Shown here: positions 1 to 11,055 of the stretch, piece by piece | Position numbering within the stretch: position 1 is the first letter of the stretch | Layout: each line of letters starts with the position of its first letter | NCBI GenBank assembly: GCA_018350325.1 | Contig: JAEVLN010000014.1 | Location: 1,886,001 to 1,950,000, forward strand | Source of the DNA: Globodera rostochiensis | Lineage: Eukaryota; Nematoda; Chromadorea; Rhabditida; Heteroderidae | Direction of reading: 5' to 3' | DNA length: 64,000 nucleotides | Notes under the pieces: generated by a model | Told to the model about the DNA's origin: nothing | The model's input: only the letters and a program-made list of their open reading frames with translations | Database searches by the model: none | Position numbers and translations under genes: made by a program

Positions 1-3000
1 AGAGTTGGGTAAACAGAGAAAGGAGGAAAGGACAGAAGAATGGGGGGGGGGGGAGGGGGGGGGGGGAACAAAATTCGGTGGCACGGAGAGAGAAGACAAA
101 CAAAACGAGTGATGAGAGCAATTGGAAGGAATGGGGGGGGGGAGGGATGTGATGAGACGTGGGGGGGATGAGAGGAGGGGGGGGGGATGATTGGACTACC
201 CCGCCGGAGTCATCTCTTCTCCGTCCATCCATTCATTCGCTTCCCTCTCGCGGGGCAAATAACGTCTGCCCTTCCCCCCTCCCCCTCCCCCATTTCGCCT
301 TTGTCTTTTCACCTCGGCTAGCGCTTAATAAGCTTTTTGTGAGCTTAACACAGTTTTTGGAGTTGGGGAGAAGAAAGGGGGGGGGGCTATGCAACGGCAA
401 ATAAATGGGGACGGACGGACTGACGGACAGCGGCAGAGGGGCAAAATGTGCGCGGGGAAAGGGGGGGGGGAGGTCAAAAAGAATTGACGGGAAGGGATCA
501 TCCCCTATCAGCAGAAGGCGAAGAAATGACCAAATCATGTACATTTACTTATGGAATTAATGGGAATTTGTTTTGTGGACTTGGCATTTGAATGTAAACT
601 GTCCACCCCAACTCTGTGGCCATGGCACCCACCAGCAAAGGCGGCCAAAGCCATCCCTTTCAGCTGCTCGAAGGGACCGGTTGGGCGAAGATTAATTGGC
701 AAATCGGTCGAGAATTGAAACGGATGAATGGACGGGAGAAATGATGGCAAAGAAGGTGACACCAAGATGGTGGGGGGGCATTTGACACATTCAACAGAAC
801 GAAATGACACTTTTACCTCCGTCCGTCCTTTTGATAACCCGCTTTTGTTTCTTTCTCTTCAGTCCTTTAAACAATTGCTGATGGAAGCCAATTGAAGGCC
901 CCCCCCGGCCACAGCTTCTCTTCTTTCTGTCCTCTTATTTATTCCGTCCGTCCGTCTTCACTTCCTCCCCCTCCCGCAACAATTCATGCGTGACTTTGCG
1001 CATTTATTGGAAGGATTTGTGGGGGGGGGGGGGAAGCTGAGGGGAAAGGGCGAAGGAAGGGCAAAAGAGTGGAAGGCCCAAATGGCGAATTATTCATTTG
1101 TTGAGGGAAGCAACGAACGGAGTCGCCGAAGGTGCACAGTTTTGGGTTGGACAATAACGGAACCGGCACCGGCATCCTGGTGTCCAGAGGGTATCCGGGG
1201 GGGGGGGATCTTAACCGGTCTTGTCCACAAACAGAGAGAAATGAGGGAAGATCAAAAATGTAAAAAATAAATTATTTTTTTGCTTCATTTTGTTTACAAA
1301 ACGCATTTATGGACATTTCCAAATTCCCAATTACCCCAAATGCCATTCCATTTGTCCTCCCATTTATGTGCCAATTTGTTTCTTAGATAAAAGAGTGTGG
1401 CTGAGCACAGAGATCATGCTGGGAATTGTTGGCAATTGCGGGCAGGGCACTCGTCTTGGGAGAAATGCCAATTTGAAGGGGAGGGGGGGAACATCCAAAA
1501 CATTAAATTGGCCATTTAGAGGCCATTAGAAGCAATGGACGAAGGGGGCAGCAGAGGATTGGCTTTGTTGCTAATGACAGAAGAGATCATTTGATGCATT
1601 CTTTTAAGCAAAAACGAAATGAAGCAAATGCTCCCCCCCCCCCCCCCTCCCCCCCATCCTTCAACACCCGCCGCCACCCGTTACCCTCCCCCCCCCCTTT
1701 CCCCACATAAATGCTAATAATCTGAAAATGATGGATTAGCAAATGCTTTTTCGTAGACATGGGCTGGGGATGAAGGGTTGGGTTGGGTTTGGTGAAGAAT
1801 TGGCCCATGCTCCCCGATTGGGGGTGTTTGGATTGATTACATAATGGACTCAAGTTGGCGAGTCCGGACTGGATGGGGTTGGTCAATCAAAATTCCCAGA
1901 GGAAATGAAAAAATTAACGGAGAAAGAAAGCGAACGAACGAAGCCCGAGGGTTATTGGAGTTAAATTCATAGAAAAAAATGACAACTTTCAAAATGGGGA
2001 GGGGGGCGAAGACCAAAAGAGGGCTGAAAGTGGCTGGAACAAGTTGGACTTGGAGCTGTTCAGTTGGGAGGATGGGAAGCATTAGCAGAGAGCAGCCAAA
2101 TTGCGTTTGTTTCTTAAGCACCCCCCCCCCCCCCCCAAAGTCCGGTTTTTGAGAATTGTTTTGTGAATGTTTAGGCGGGGGGGGGGGGGCGTTTTGAGAA
2201 GTGACAAATGGAGGCAAAGTGGACGGCGTCCGGATCGGATTTCAAAGTCGACGAAAAGGTCGCCAGAAGGTACAGAGGCATCGGAAGATGGGGGGGGGGG
2301 GAATTGGGGGGGGGGGGAATTGGGGGGGGGGGTCTGTCTCTCCGTCCACCCCCTCCCCCCCCCCGACCGTCCATTTGCTCTTCCTCAATCACCCCCCCCC
2401 CCCCGCCTCCCCAACGCCCCCCCCCCTCCCCAACCCCCCCCCCCCCCCCCCCCCCCCCTCCCCCCCACGGATCCCCACAATTGTTGCATTTGCTGGGATG
2501 CATTACGGAGTATGGGGGGAATTAATTGAAAGAAAGTCGAGCATCATTGGATTGAAGTGCTGAAGAGAATGATCACGACCGTCTTTTGGTGCCCCCCTTC
2601 CCCCTTTATGGTGGCCAAGTACAGTTGGCTCAATTGGCCTTTCGCAGTCCTTTGTCCCCTTAGGCTATGTTTCTTCATCGTCCCCATGGCATTTTGGACT
2701 CTCCGCCGATGGCCAATTTTTTTTACCCAAATGGAAACTCAAAACTTCTTTTTCCCTCCCCGACGCTCGCCCCTCAGGCGCATTTGCCCAAATGTATTCC
2801 CTCTTCCCCGTTTCTCTCCCTATTTCTCTCTTAACATTGTCTATTTTGACAATTGAGGAAATTAAATTGCCCCAAATACCTTTGCCTTTAGAAATGAGGA
2901 GATCGAGTTTTAGCCATCGCACTTTTGCTATTTTCAAATCATTGCAATTTTTGTTGCCCATACAATTTAATAAAATTGACAAATGCTTTACATGAAAGAA

Positions 3001-3010
3001 GCAAATAAAT
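1..3010. other. Gene-free, homopolymer-rich stretch
   Basis: I see no gene I can support here. The stretch carries many long G or C runs (for example near 45-66, 1021-1033, 1628-1647, 2118-2136, 2288-2335 and 2395-2465), which create long proline- or glycine-rich open frames on both strands without domain content. Some of it may be the promoter or UTR of genes outside the window. Confidence 0.5.
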
Positions 3011-5324
3011 TCATTTGTAAATTTGAATTGCCGTCGCCAACATCGCAACAATTCCCATCCAGAATGTCCAACCAACGGCCCGCCCCCTTCCCGACGCATC
3101 GGACCCGGCAGACGAATTTGGCGCGGGTTCGGAGTTTCCATTGTAAGAGGCCCAAGGATAGTAATGCCAAAGGCGTTTTTGGCATTCGTGCGAGTGATTA
3201 GAGGCGAAAGATTGGCGATCTTGCTCAGCCAGTGGGAAGGGCCATTGGTCTGATTTGAAGAGGCATTTGTCGGGGTGGACCAGACATTGGAAGATGTCGA
3301 TGATCTGAAACAATTTGGGCGAGTTCGGGCGGCTGGACGCATCACAAATCCAACATCCCACCCAATTGCACCTGAGTTCTCGCCTGCTTCAGTGCCATTG
3401 GGTCGCAGCTGTTCGGCACGTCCAGTTCACGTGCCCTTGTGGACAGTCCGATGGACGGGAAAACGTAAAAGTGACGGGAGGAGTCCGATCGGAAAGGAAT
3501 TTGGTCTGCCGTTTTGTTGCTATTTGTTGGGTCTAACGAATTGATCGTAGCAAGCGGGTCAAACTGATCGAATCTTGTCACATTAGGGGGGGGGATGGAT
3601 TTTTTACGCAATTCACTCCAAACAGCTCACGTAATGATCAAGTTGCGGACTGAATTCAAATCAAATCCGAAAGTGTCCGCGACAAAGTCCCATTTGATCA
3701 ATTGGCTTTCTGTTTCGTTAAAGCCGATTGCCGCCAATTCGTGCTCACATCTAAGATTAGCAGTTTATTTTAGAATGGTGACAGCCTTCCCCCTTTTGGT
3801 CATTGATTACCTTTCCGTCAGCCGTTGCTTTTCCCCGCCGGGGCATTGTTTGTAAAAGGCGTCTTTGGGCACACCACTTGCGCATATTTGCAATGGCATT
3901 TGCGTGCATTGCTGGAACATTTTGGCAGTCCATCGGTCTTTGTCTGCCGACCCATCCAATGCCATTCGATAGTCAATTTGGCCCATTTTGGCGGTTGGCT
4001 CATTAAGCACAATAAATTGGCCAAAGGCCGTAGCCTTTGCCTTCCCATCCGAAGCCTTCGAAATACTTTCACACAATTCCTCAATTAAATAATAATAAAA
4101 TGAATGGCACGGCATTTCCATGCCGACTTCTCTCTCACCTCCAAAGGCCACACCAATTTTGCCTTCTCCTCCACAAAGTTGGCCGCGTTTCGCTCTGACG
4201 CAAATTTTCTCAGCCACAAAAGTGCCATTTCTTTGACCGTTCCGATTGGGTCCTTGTCTTTCTCTCGAATGCCATTGAAATAATGCAAAACGCCGGTCAC
4301 TGTGTCCAGCCCCTCATTTTGCCCATTTTGCCCCTCTCCTCGTGCCGTCTCATCCATCCATTGGAAAATTGCCCGAAGGGACCTTTCGTCACAGCCGAAG
4401 TTGGCCATAAGGTCAGTTAGATGCTGATCAAACGAAGGAATCGCTGCCAAACTCTTGTTTTCATGGCCTAAACTGATCAGCAAGAGGGGGGAGGGAGAAG
4501 CTGCCCATGTTCTGAAAAGAAGAAGCCTTTTAATTGAGTCTCAAAAGAATTTTTAGACGTCTCCCCACACTCTCTCACCCACATTTTTGGTGGCATTTTG
4601 TCTTTCTGAAGGTTCAGCCAAAGTGCCAATGCACCGGCATAGTCTTCCCCAACAACCACCGTTCTGTTTATTGGCGTCTGTCCCCAAATTGCCAACTTTT
4701 GTGCCACATCGTCCACAACCGATCGAATGTCCTCGAGCGCTTCAATCACATTCAAATGGGCGAGTGATTCGATCGAATCCTGATCAAATCCAAAATATTT
4801 TAAGAAACGTTTTTCTCACAAATTTAATTGTCGGCATTTTGTCTTCCCCGTAAAAGCGATGTTCCATATAGACAATTGCGGCATCCAATCGGGGCGCAAA
4901 TTCCTCCAAAATTTGCTTAAAAAATAATTTCCCAATAAATAAATTTCGATGAGTAAAAACCATTTTTGCGTAACATTCCCGCAGATTCTGCTGACCACAA
5001 ACGCACAATAAAATAGGCGAATCGGCGGAATTCGGGTCGAAGAAACCGCGAAACATTTTATACCTAAGGGAATTTACTCGGAGAATATGCCACAAAAAAC
5101 TGTTTTTTTCTGATCACTTTGCATTTACTGTCCATGTGCACTTACTTTAGCGTGAATTTCTCCTTATTTGGATTGGAACGGTTCAACGGCACGTCCAAAT
5201 CAATTAGCTGATAATGATGCGAAAGTTGGGCACCAACGATTGGCATGGAGAGGAGGAGGAGGACCCATGGGGACAAATTGTGCCGAAATCGAAGTAAAAT
5301 GCCGACTTTGATGGTCGGAAACAT
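3011..5324 (-). CDS. S28-family carboxypeptidase-like protein (PCP/PRCP type), probable pseudoenzyme
   Basis: Secreted or lysosomal serine carboxypeptidase of the Pro-X carboxypeptidase family by homology. The start at 5324 gives a signal peptide (hydrophobic segment ending SMPIVGAQ), followed by the family's PILLCVCGQQNL and YMEHRFYGED blocks. The nucleophile elbow, normally GGSYGG, reads GEDYAG (about 4620-4670), so the catalytic Ser is Asp. The later block SLDPTNSNKTADQ keeps the catalytic Asp of NGxxDPW, but the His block reads ARELDVPNSCDPMALKQA, with Arg where AHHLDL has the catalytic His. Introns keep the frame throughout, including a 67-nt intron joining ALKQARTQ to IIDIFQCLVHPDKC and one with a GTGGGT donor before TWAASPSP. 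The C-terminus ends in a hydrophobic segment (WTFWMGIVAMLATAIQIYK), so it may be membrane-anchored. The family assignment is strong. Lack of activity is inferred from the residues, and a role as a binding protein is speculation. Confidence 0.85.
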
Positions 5325-6615
5325 TTTTAGACGGAAAGCGACAGAATACGAAATAAACGTCAGAAATATGCACACATACAATAAAATGAAAATGGTCCCC
5401 CCCCCCCAAAGTTTATGTCAAACACAAAGTTACTAAGCGCAGCCAAAGATAGCTGCAATGTTATGGTTATGGCTGTTCAAACAACGTGCACAATTAGACG
5501 CTAATGGGGGGGGGGGGGGGAGGGAGGGGAGGGGAGGGGACATGGGCGGGCAGTTGCTTTAACATTAATTGTACTGTATATTTAACTGTATATTTAACAT
5601 TAATTGTACTGTATGTACTGTATATTTAACATTAATTGTACTGTATATTTAACATTAATTGTACTGTATATTTAACTGTATATTTAACATTAATTGTACT
5701 GTATGTACTGTATATTTAACATTAATTGTACTGTATATTTAACTGTATATTTAACATTAATTGTACTGTATGTACTGTATATTTAACATTAATTGTACTG
5801 TATATTTAACATTGATTGACTGTATATTGTATTATAAGCTGCTTGGAGCCTTAACAACTTATCTGAAGTCCAGACTAGAGAAATTGTGCCACGGAAAAAG
5901 CAGAGAATATCTCCCGACTTGTGAAATTATACGTTTTATAACACTGAATCGGCTTATTCATAATTCAAAGTTCGATGTGAAGGAATGATTTCTAATTTCC
6001 AAAACATTTCTTTTGTTAAATAAAGGAAAAGCAAATAAAAGAAACTTTTATGGCCTCGGATGAGAAAAATCGAGAAAAGATTAATGCTGGAGGGGGAATT
6101 ATTGGAGTTGACTCACTCATAAATATTCGAGTTTCAATTCCAAAGGGCCGAGAAAAAACTTTATTTTATGGTTAAATGTTGGGGGGATGTTCATAAAATG
6201 CCCGGTTTCCTAACATTCCAACACTTAACACTTTAATTAAGTTCGAGTTTATATCAAATCCGACGATTGGCTAATGTGATTGAGAAAAAGTGCCTTCCTC
6301 CATTTTGAATTCTTAATTAATTAATTTTAAATCGTTCTTTGCTCATTTTATCGCCCCCTCCTCTCTGCTCTCTATTCTCTTGCCAAATTCCAAACTCTTT
6401 TTTGTCTCATTCTCTTTCCTACTTTCTATTCTAACTTCTTCTTTGTCCCTCTTTCCCTTCTTCTCTCTCTCTCTAATGTTTCGGCTTTGCTCTTTCCATC
6501 GCTTCAATGTCCAAAGCACTCAATAGCCTCCCCGGCCTCTTTTTGCCTGGGCCATTCTCCCAAAATCCGCGGGAATTGCCTCTGCCCTCGGCCCAAACTC
6601 CCTCCACCTCTGTCG
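5325..6615. other. Intergenic, with AT-rich tandem repeat
   Basis: This lies between divergently oriented genes: the S28 gene reads left and the CIB gene reads right, so both promoters should be here. It holds a G-run (about 5506-5540), the AT-rich tandem repeat at 5557-5826 (separate entry) and a pyrimidine-rich stretch at 6350-6480 just before the CIB gene. No further gene is seen. Confidence 0.5.
5557..5826. repeat. AT-rich minisatellite with higher-order structure
   Basis: The unit TTTAACATTAATTGTACTGTA (plus TA) is repeated about ten times. It alternates with short partial units (TTTAACTGTATA and TGTACTGTATA), so that a compound unit of full, partial and full copies recurs. No coding sense is seen. 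Confidence 0.9.
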
Positions 6616-7411
6616 ATGGGCAATACGGGTTCGGCACTTGGCGACTTGAACCTTTTCTCCAAAGGCGGAGTGTTCACTTCCGAGCAATTAGACGAATATC
6701 AGGTCTTTGTTGCCCCCCCCCCCTAGGCAATTACAAAAAGCAAAATGAATGGCATTTCCCCTAAAGGACTGCACTTTCTTCACAAAAAAGGATATCCTTC
6801 GCCTTTACAAGCGATTCCACGCGTTGAACCCGGACAAAGTGCCGGGTAATATGCAGGGCAACCAGGCGTCCATTGTCAAATTGACATTTGAGGAAGTGGG
6901 CAAAATCCCGGAACTGAAGGTTGCTTTTGCTGTACTTCTTCAACTTCAAGAATGCCCAACTCATCACCCCCCCCCCCCCCCTCCCCGCAATTACAGGAAA
7001 ATCCGTTCAGTCGACGGATTTGCGAAGTGTTCTCTGAGGACGGCTGCGGCAATTTGACTTTTGACGACTTTTTGGATATGTTCTCCGTTTTCTCGGAGAT
7101 GGCGCCACTTCAGCTAAAGCTCAAATACGCCTTCAGAATTTACGGTAATCGAATTATGGCAATTGTGGACGTTTATCGGTCGTTTGATGGCAGACTTTGA
7201 CGGGGACGAATTTTTGGGACGCACTGATCTACGACAAATGATCGACAACCTGACGAGAAAGGAAATGAGCGAGGAGGAGGTGGCGTTTATCATCGAACGG
7301 ATCATCGAGGAGGCGGACCTGGACGGGGACCAGAAGATCTCCCAGGCCGAGTTTGAACATGTCGTGTCCCGGTCCCCCGACTTTATTCGAACTTTTCACA
7401 TTCGAATTTGA
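6616..7411 (+). CDS. calm-1: Calcium and integrin-binding (CIB) family EF-hand protein
   Basis: Four exons: 6616-6702, 6767-6919, 6997-7144 and 7194-7411, about 200 residues, the usual CIB length. The start MGNTGSAL supplies Gly2 for N-myristoylation, typical of CIB proteins. The N-terminal half has [16 protein letters not shown], the CIB signature before the degenerate first EF-hands. The C-terminal half has two canonical Ca2+ loops, [12 protein letters not shown] and [12 protein letters not shown]. The introns are 47-77 nt and one contains a C-run. CIB proteins bind membrane-receptor tails and, in animals, TMC mechanotransduction channels; C. elegans CALM-1 is the counterpart. The family call is strong. 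The calm-1 symbol rests on recall of the nematode CIB, not on an alignment. Confidence 0.88.
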
Positions 7412-7933
7412 CGATCGATTGGAATTTGCGATGAAATTTAAATCCATCAAATCCATACAAAATCCCGAATTTTCCGCTTAAAGAAAGGCATCGCCGGCAG
7501 AGGCGGTCACAACAGAGCCCACTTCCTCCTCGTCCCTTTCGTTTTTCCACGGATTTGTGCTGTTTTTCTTTGGTCTTCCATCGAAAGGATGAAGGAAATG
7601 ACTGCTTCCAAAGTGCCATCCCTTTTTATTAGTGCCGTAGAAGGGAAAGAGTGCGGGCGCGGAGTTGGAGAAGGAGCAGCTCCTAAATTTGTTCATGAAA
7701 AGGTTAAAGCCGGCTTTATCCCCTAAAATGCTTTCATTCCCTCGCCCTCACCACCTTTTCTCCAACATTCTGTCACAGTCAGCCGACCGTGGCCCCCTCA
7801 TCAGGCCAAGGAAGTTCAGCAACCGCTGGTGGGAATCGTCGGAGTAGCCAACGGACGCGCCCCGCTGCTCCTTTCTCGTCGGAGTGGAGGGGAATCTGCT
7901 TGTGGGGGGGGCCAAAAATGTTTCGGCAAAGCT
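7412..7933. other. Convergent intergenic stretch
   Basis: This lies between the CIB stop and the stop of the GPCR gene on the other strand, and so holds two 3' ends. I see no further gene. The GPCR C-terminal tail ends at 7934. Confidence 0.5.
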
Positions 7934-10108
7934 TCACAAGGCAATGGCCCACTGTTTCTCGATGAAGCCTAAGGCATTATTTGTGGCCAAATGAAGTGAT
8001 CGGCGCCTCTTTTGGAAGGCCTGGGCATTTTGCTGGCGAAGTTCGCGATTAATCAGCGCGTAAAGGACGGGGTTGGCGGCCGAGTTGAAGCAGACCAGCA
8101 AATGGGCGGCGAAGAACACCGAACTCAGCGTCAAAGTTGACCAGCTAACCTGCAAAAGAAGACAGAAACATCCCCAAAATATTCAATTGAGCATATTTCG
8201 TCGGTTTAATTGCTGTTTCAACAAAACAAATCCCAAATTGTCCATGGCGCAGTGGGTAAATGGTCCGTTCGTTCAGCGCGGGTTCAAAGCCCCCCCCCCC
8301 GGGTGTGACTATGATGGATAAGTTTCTGCAGTTATGAGCTTTGGTAATGATTCAAAGCAAACACACACTAATTGACTGAGTCACGCACAATGAAAACACT
8401 TTTTTGCTTTTCTTTTGCCTTACGATGATAATGCCAAATTGGGACATTATGTTCAGCGTCCAATAGGGCGTCCAACCTAAACAAAACATTGGTTTGAATT
8501 GAATATAATTATAATTAATTGATTGGGTTGAATTAAATATAATTAATTAATTGGGTTGAATTAAATATAATTAATTAATTAATCCCTCCTCACAGAAGAA
8601 ATAGAAGAGAATAACGGCCACAATTCGTTTGGTGACCTAAACAAATAAACAATCATTTCTTTTAATATAGTCAAAATAAAACTTTGTGAAATCGTGCGGA
8701 AGACAGCGCCCAATTCTGTCCGTCGGAATGCTTTCGCACGGAAATGGCATCGGCACGGAGTTTGAGGATCACCCGGAGGTAAAAGAAAGTGATCAAAAGG
8801 GCGGGCACCAAATAGCCAACACAGAAAATGTACAGCATAAACAGTGGGGAGTTTGTGTCTGTTGGGGGAGGGGGGGGGGGGGGGGGGAGTTCAGCTTCTT
8901 CAGCTTCCCGGCATTCGAATTTAAATATAATAATACCGAAAACGCATTTGAGCACGATGGGCTGTCCGGAGGGCGGTGAAGTACCGTGTTGCTGCTGTTC
9001 CAGGCTGACCCTGCTGGACTCTTCTTCATCAGCCGCCTGCAGACGGAGTCCGGTGAGTTTATTGACCCTCAGAACCGTGGCCTCCTTCAGGACGGGGTAG
9101 AGGAGGAGAGTGGCGAACGTGGTACAACAAATCAGAACGGTAATGGCCACTGTAGGGGGGGGGGGAGCAAAACGATTGATCGATCGACTGATCAAGAAAA
9201 TTCACCTGAATTGGTTCGCATTCTAAATCAATCAAAAAAGAGTTATTTTTGTTTTAAACTGAGAAGCCGAGTTAAGCAAAGTTACTAATCGGCGCCGATT
9301 AAGCACTAACCTCATCGACTTGATGGGCGAACAGACGGCCAAATAGCGATCCCAACTGAGCACCGTCTAAATATTCATTCAAACGGTCAAAGCCGACAAA
9401 TTACCATCAAAAAGGAGCTCAGCAATTTGTTGACACTTTCACCGAACCAATACAATTTGCACATAAACTCTCCGAATGGCCACTGGCCCTCGCGCATTTC
9501 GAAGATCAGAAGGGGCAAATGGAGGATGACGAACAGATCGACGATTGAAAGCCCTGCGGGGAGGACATTGAATGGAATGGACGAAAGCGGAGGTCAACAG
9601 ACTTTGAAAGCCCAACTTTTATGAGTTTCGGGAATTTGTTTGAATGTCTGGGGTTGTGTAATGTCGGCTAATTCTAATCACCGAATTTGTCTGATCACCC
9701 GCCGATTACCGAGTACGTAAATGAACACGTGTTCCGCACTGGCCATCAACAGCTTGCGACTCATCTTTCGCCTGTTGCGCGACAATGTGGACAGCACGTT
9801 GCAGATCATCACGATCACTAACCTCAAAATGGAGTCGATTAATTGGGTGGAGAGACGGTAGATTGGATACGATTGGTTTATTTTAGTCGGTACAGTATTC
9901 TGTGTGCTCACCCATTGCCGAGAGAGCCGAGAACAAACAGAATGCCGTAGGCTATACAAAACACCAGCTTGATGGTTGCCCTGGCCTGCATCTCCCGCTG
10001 ATCAATGGGCGGCACGGAAAAGGAAGTGCCGCCCTCTTCCATTGCATTTGCTAAGGAAGCGGAGAGACTGAAATTTGATGAGGGGGCGGGGGCCGCAGAC
10101 AAATTCAT
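7934..10108 (-). CDS. Class A (rhodopsin-type) neuropeptide-like GPCR
   Basis: Seven-helix receptor assembled from about eight exons. The start at 10108 gives an extracellular N-terminus with N-glycosylation sites (NLS, NFS). TM1 contains GSLGNGLVIVM, with its GN split by an intron. TM2 contains [15 protein letters not shown]3 starts at the conserved Cys ([18 protein letters not shown]) and ends with [17 protein letters not shown], the DRY motif. TM5 lies near 8760-8830, after a long hydrophilic loop. TM6 contains FYFFC plus GWTPYW. TM7 has [15 protein letters not shown], the NPxxY motif. All key class A motifs are present, so it should be functional. The style resembles invertebrate peptide receptors of the somatostatin/allatostatin-C/opioid-like group, but I cannot name the ligand. 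Several introns hold G/C runs. Confidence 0.88.
8243..8300 (+). other. tRNA-like A/B-box fragment inside a GPCR intron
   Basis: TGGCGCAGTGGG at 8245 fits the Pol III A box, and GGTTCAAAGCC at 8281 resembles a B box. The spacing is shorter than in a tRNA and the following C-run breaks the acceptor stem. It could be a SINE or tRNA relic. Weak evidence. Confidence 0.25.
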
Positions 10109-10383
10109 TAATCGCTGGAGGGAATTGGGGTAAAAGTGCAAAAGTGTGGGGGGGGGGAGATTTAGACGGGGGGAACAACAAAATCCGAATTTGTTCGCAT
10201 TTTGGAGGGGGGGGGGGTGGGCCGAAGAAGAAAGTGAATAAAGAAGTGACGGGAGTTCGTCCACAAGACGCCAAATGTGCCGGCCGGAAGGGTTTGTGGG
10301 TGGTTGCGTAACGCACATATATTGTCCAATTTGTCATCCTATGGAATAATTTATGCACAACAAACACATCACTGCCCCCCCCC

Positions 10384-10795
10384 GCTCTGTTGCTCCTCCC
10401 CCTCCTCTTCCTCTTCCTTTTACTCCTCCCCCTCCTCCTCCTCTTCCTTTTACTCCTCCCCCTCCTCCTCCTCTTCCTTTTACTCCTCCCCCTCCTCCTC
10501 CTCTTCCTTTTACTCCTCCCCCTCCTCCTCCTCTTCCTTTTACTTCTCCCCCTCCTCCTCCTCTTCCTTTTACTCCTCCCCCTCCTCCTCCTCTTCCTTT
10601 TACTCCTCCCCCTCCTCCTCCTCTTCCTTTTACTTCTCCCCCTCCTCCTCCTCTTCCTTTTACTCCTCCCCCTCCTCTTCCTCTTCCTTTTACTTCTCCC
10701 CCTCCTCTTTCTCTTCCTTTTACTCCTCCCCCTCCTCCTCCTTTCTTCCCTTTCCTCCTCCTCCTTTCTTCCCTTTCCTCCTCCTCCATTCTCCC
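10384..10795. repeat. 30-bp pyrimidine-rich minisatellite
   Basis: About a dozen copies of a 30-bp unit built from CTCCTC and CTTCCTTTTACT, with strong strand asymmetry (C/T on +). Because 30 is divisible by 3, all frames stay open over much of it, giving artefactual SSSSSFYSSP, LLLFLLLLP and PPPLPFTPP proteins on + and RSKRKRRRRG on -. Confidence 0.9.
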
Positions 10796-10963
10796 CCCCC
10801 CCCCTCCGTTTTCCCATCCCTTCCGTGTCAGGCAACACTCTTTGTTTGTCAGCCGGTAATCGAGAGGAGTACGAGGATTGCGTCAACCTCCTTATTTGGT
10901 GGGAATGGGCTTTGGCCGATTGTGGAAGGGAGGATCGGTTAGTATAAGGGGGTTTAGACGCGG

Positions 10964-11055
10964 GAGGGGGAGGGGGAGGGGGAGGGGGAGGGGGAGGGGG
11001 AGGGGGAGGGGGAGGGGGAGGGGGAGGGGGGGGGGGGGGGGGGGGGGGGGGAGGC
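10964..11055. repeat. GGGAGG hexamer array and G-run
   Basis: Perfect GGGAGG-type hexamers followed by a run of about 25 G. This is potential G-quadruplex DNA on the + strand. Confidence 0.9.

Noticed and set aside
3011..3361. Separate small membrane protein (MGCWICDASSRPN...)
   Set aside because: Its second half is the last exon of the S28 gene, reached by a 67-nt intron with CAG/GTGCAA donor and TTTCAG acceptor; the apparent N-terminus is intron sequence.
10002..10947. RSKRKRRRRG and SSSSSFYSSP repeat proteins
   Set aside because: Translations of the 30-bp pyrimidine array; the minus-strand frame also overlaps the GPCR first exon.
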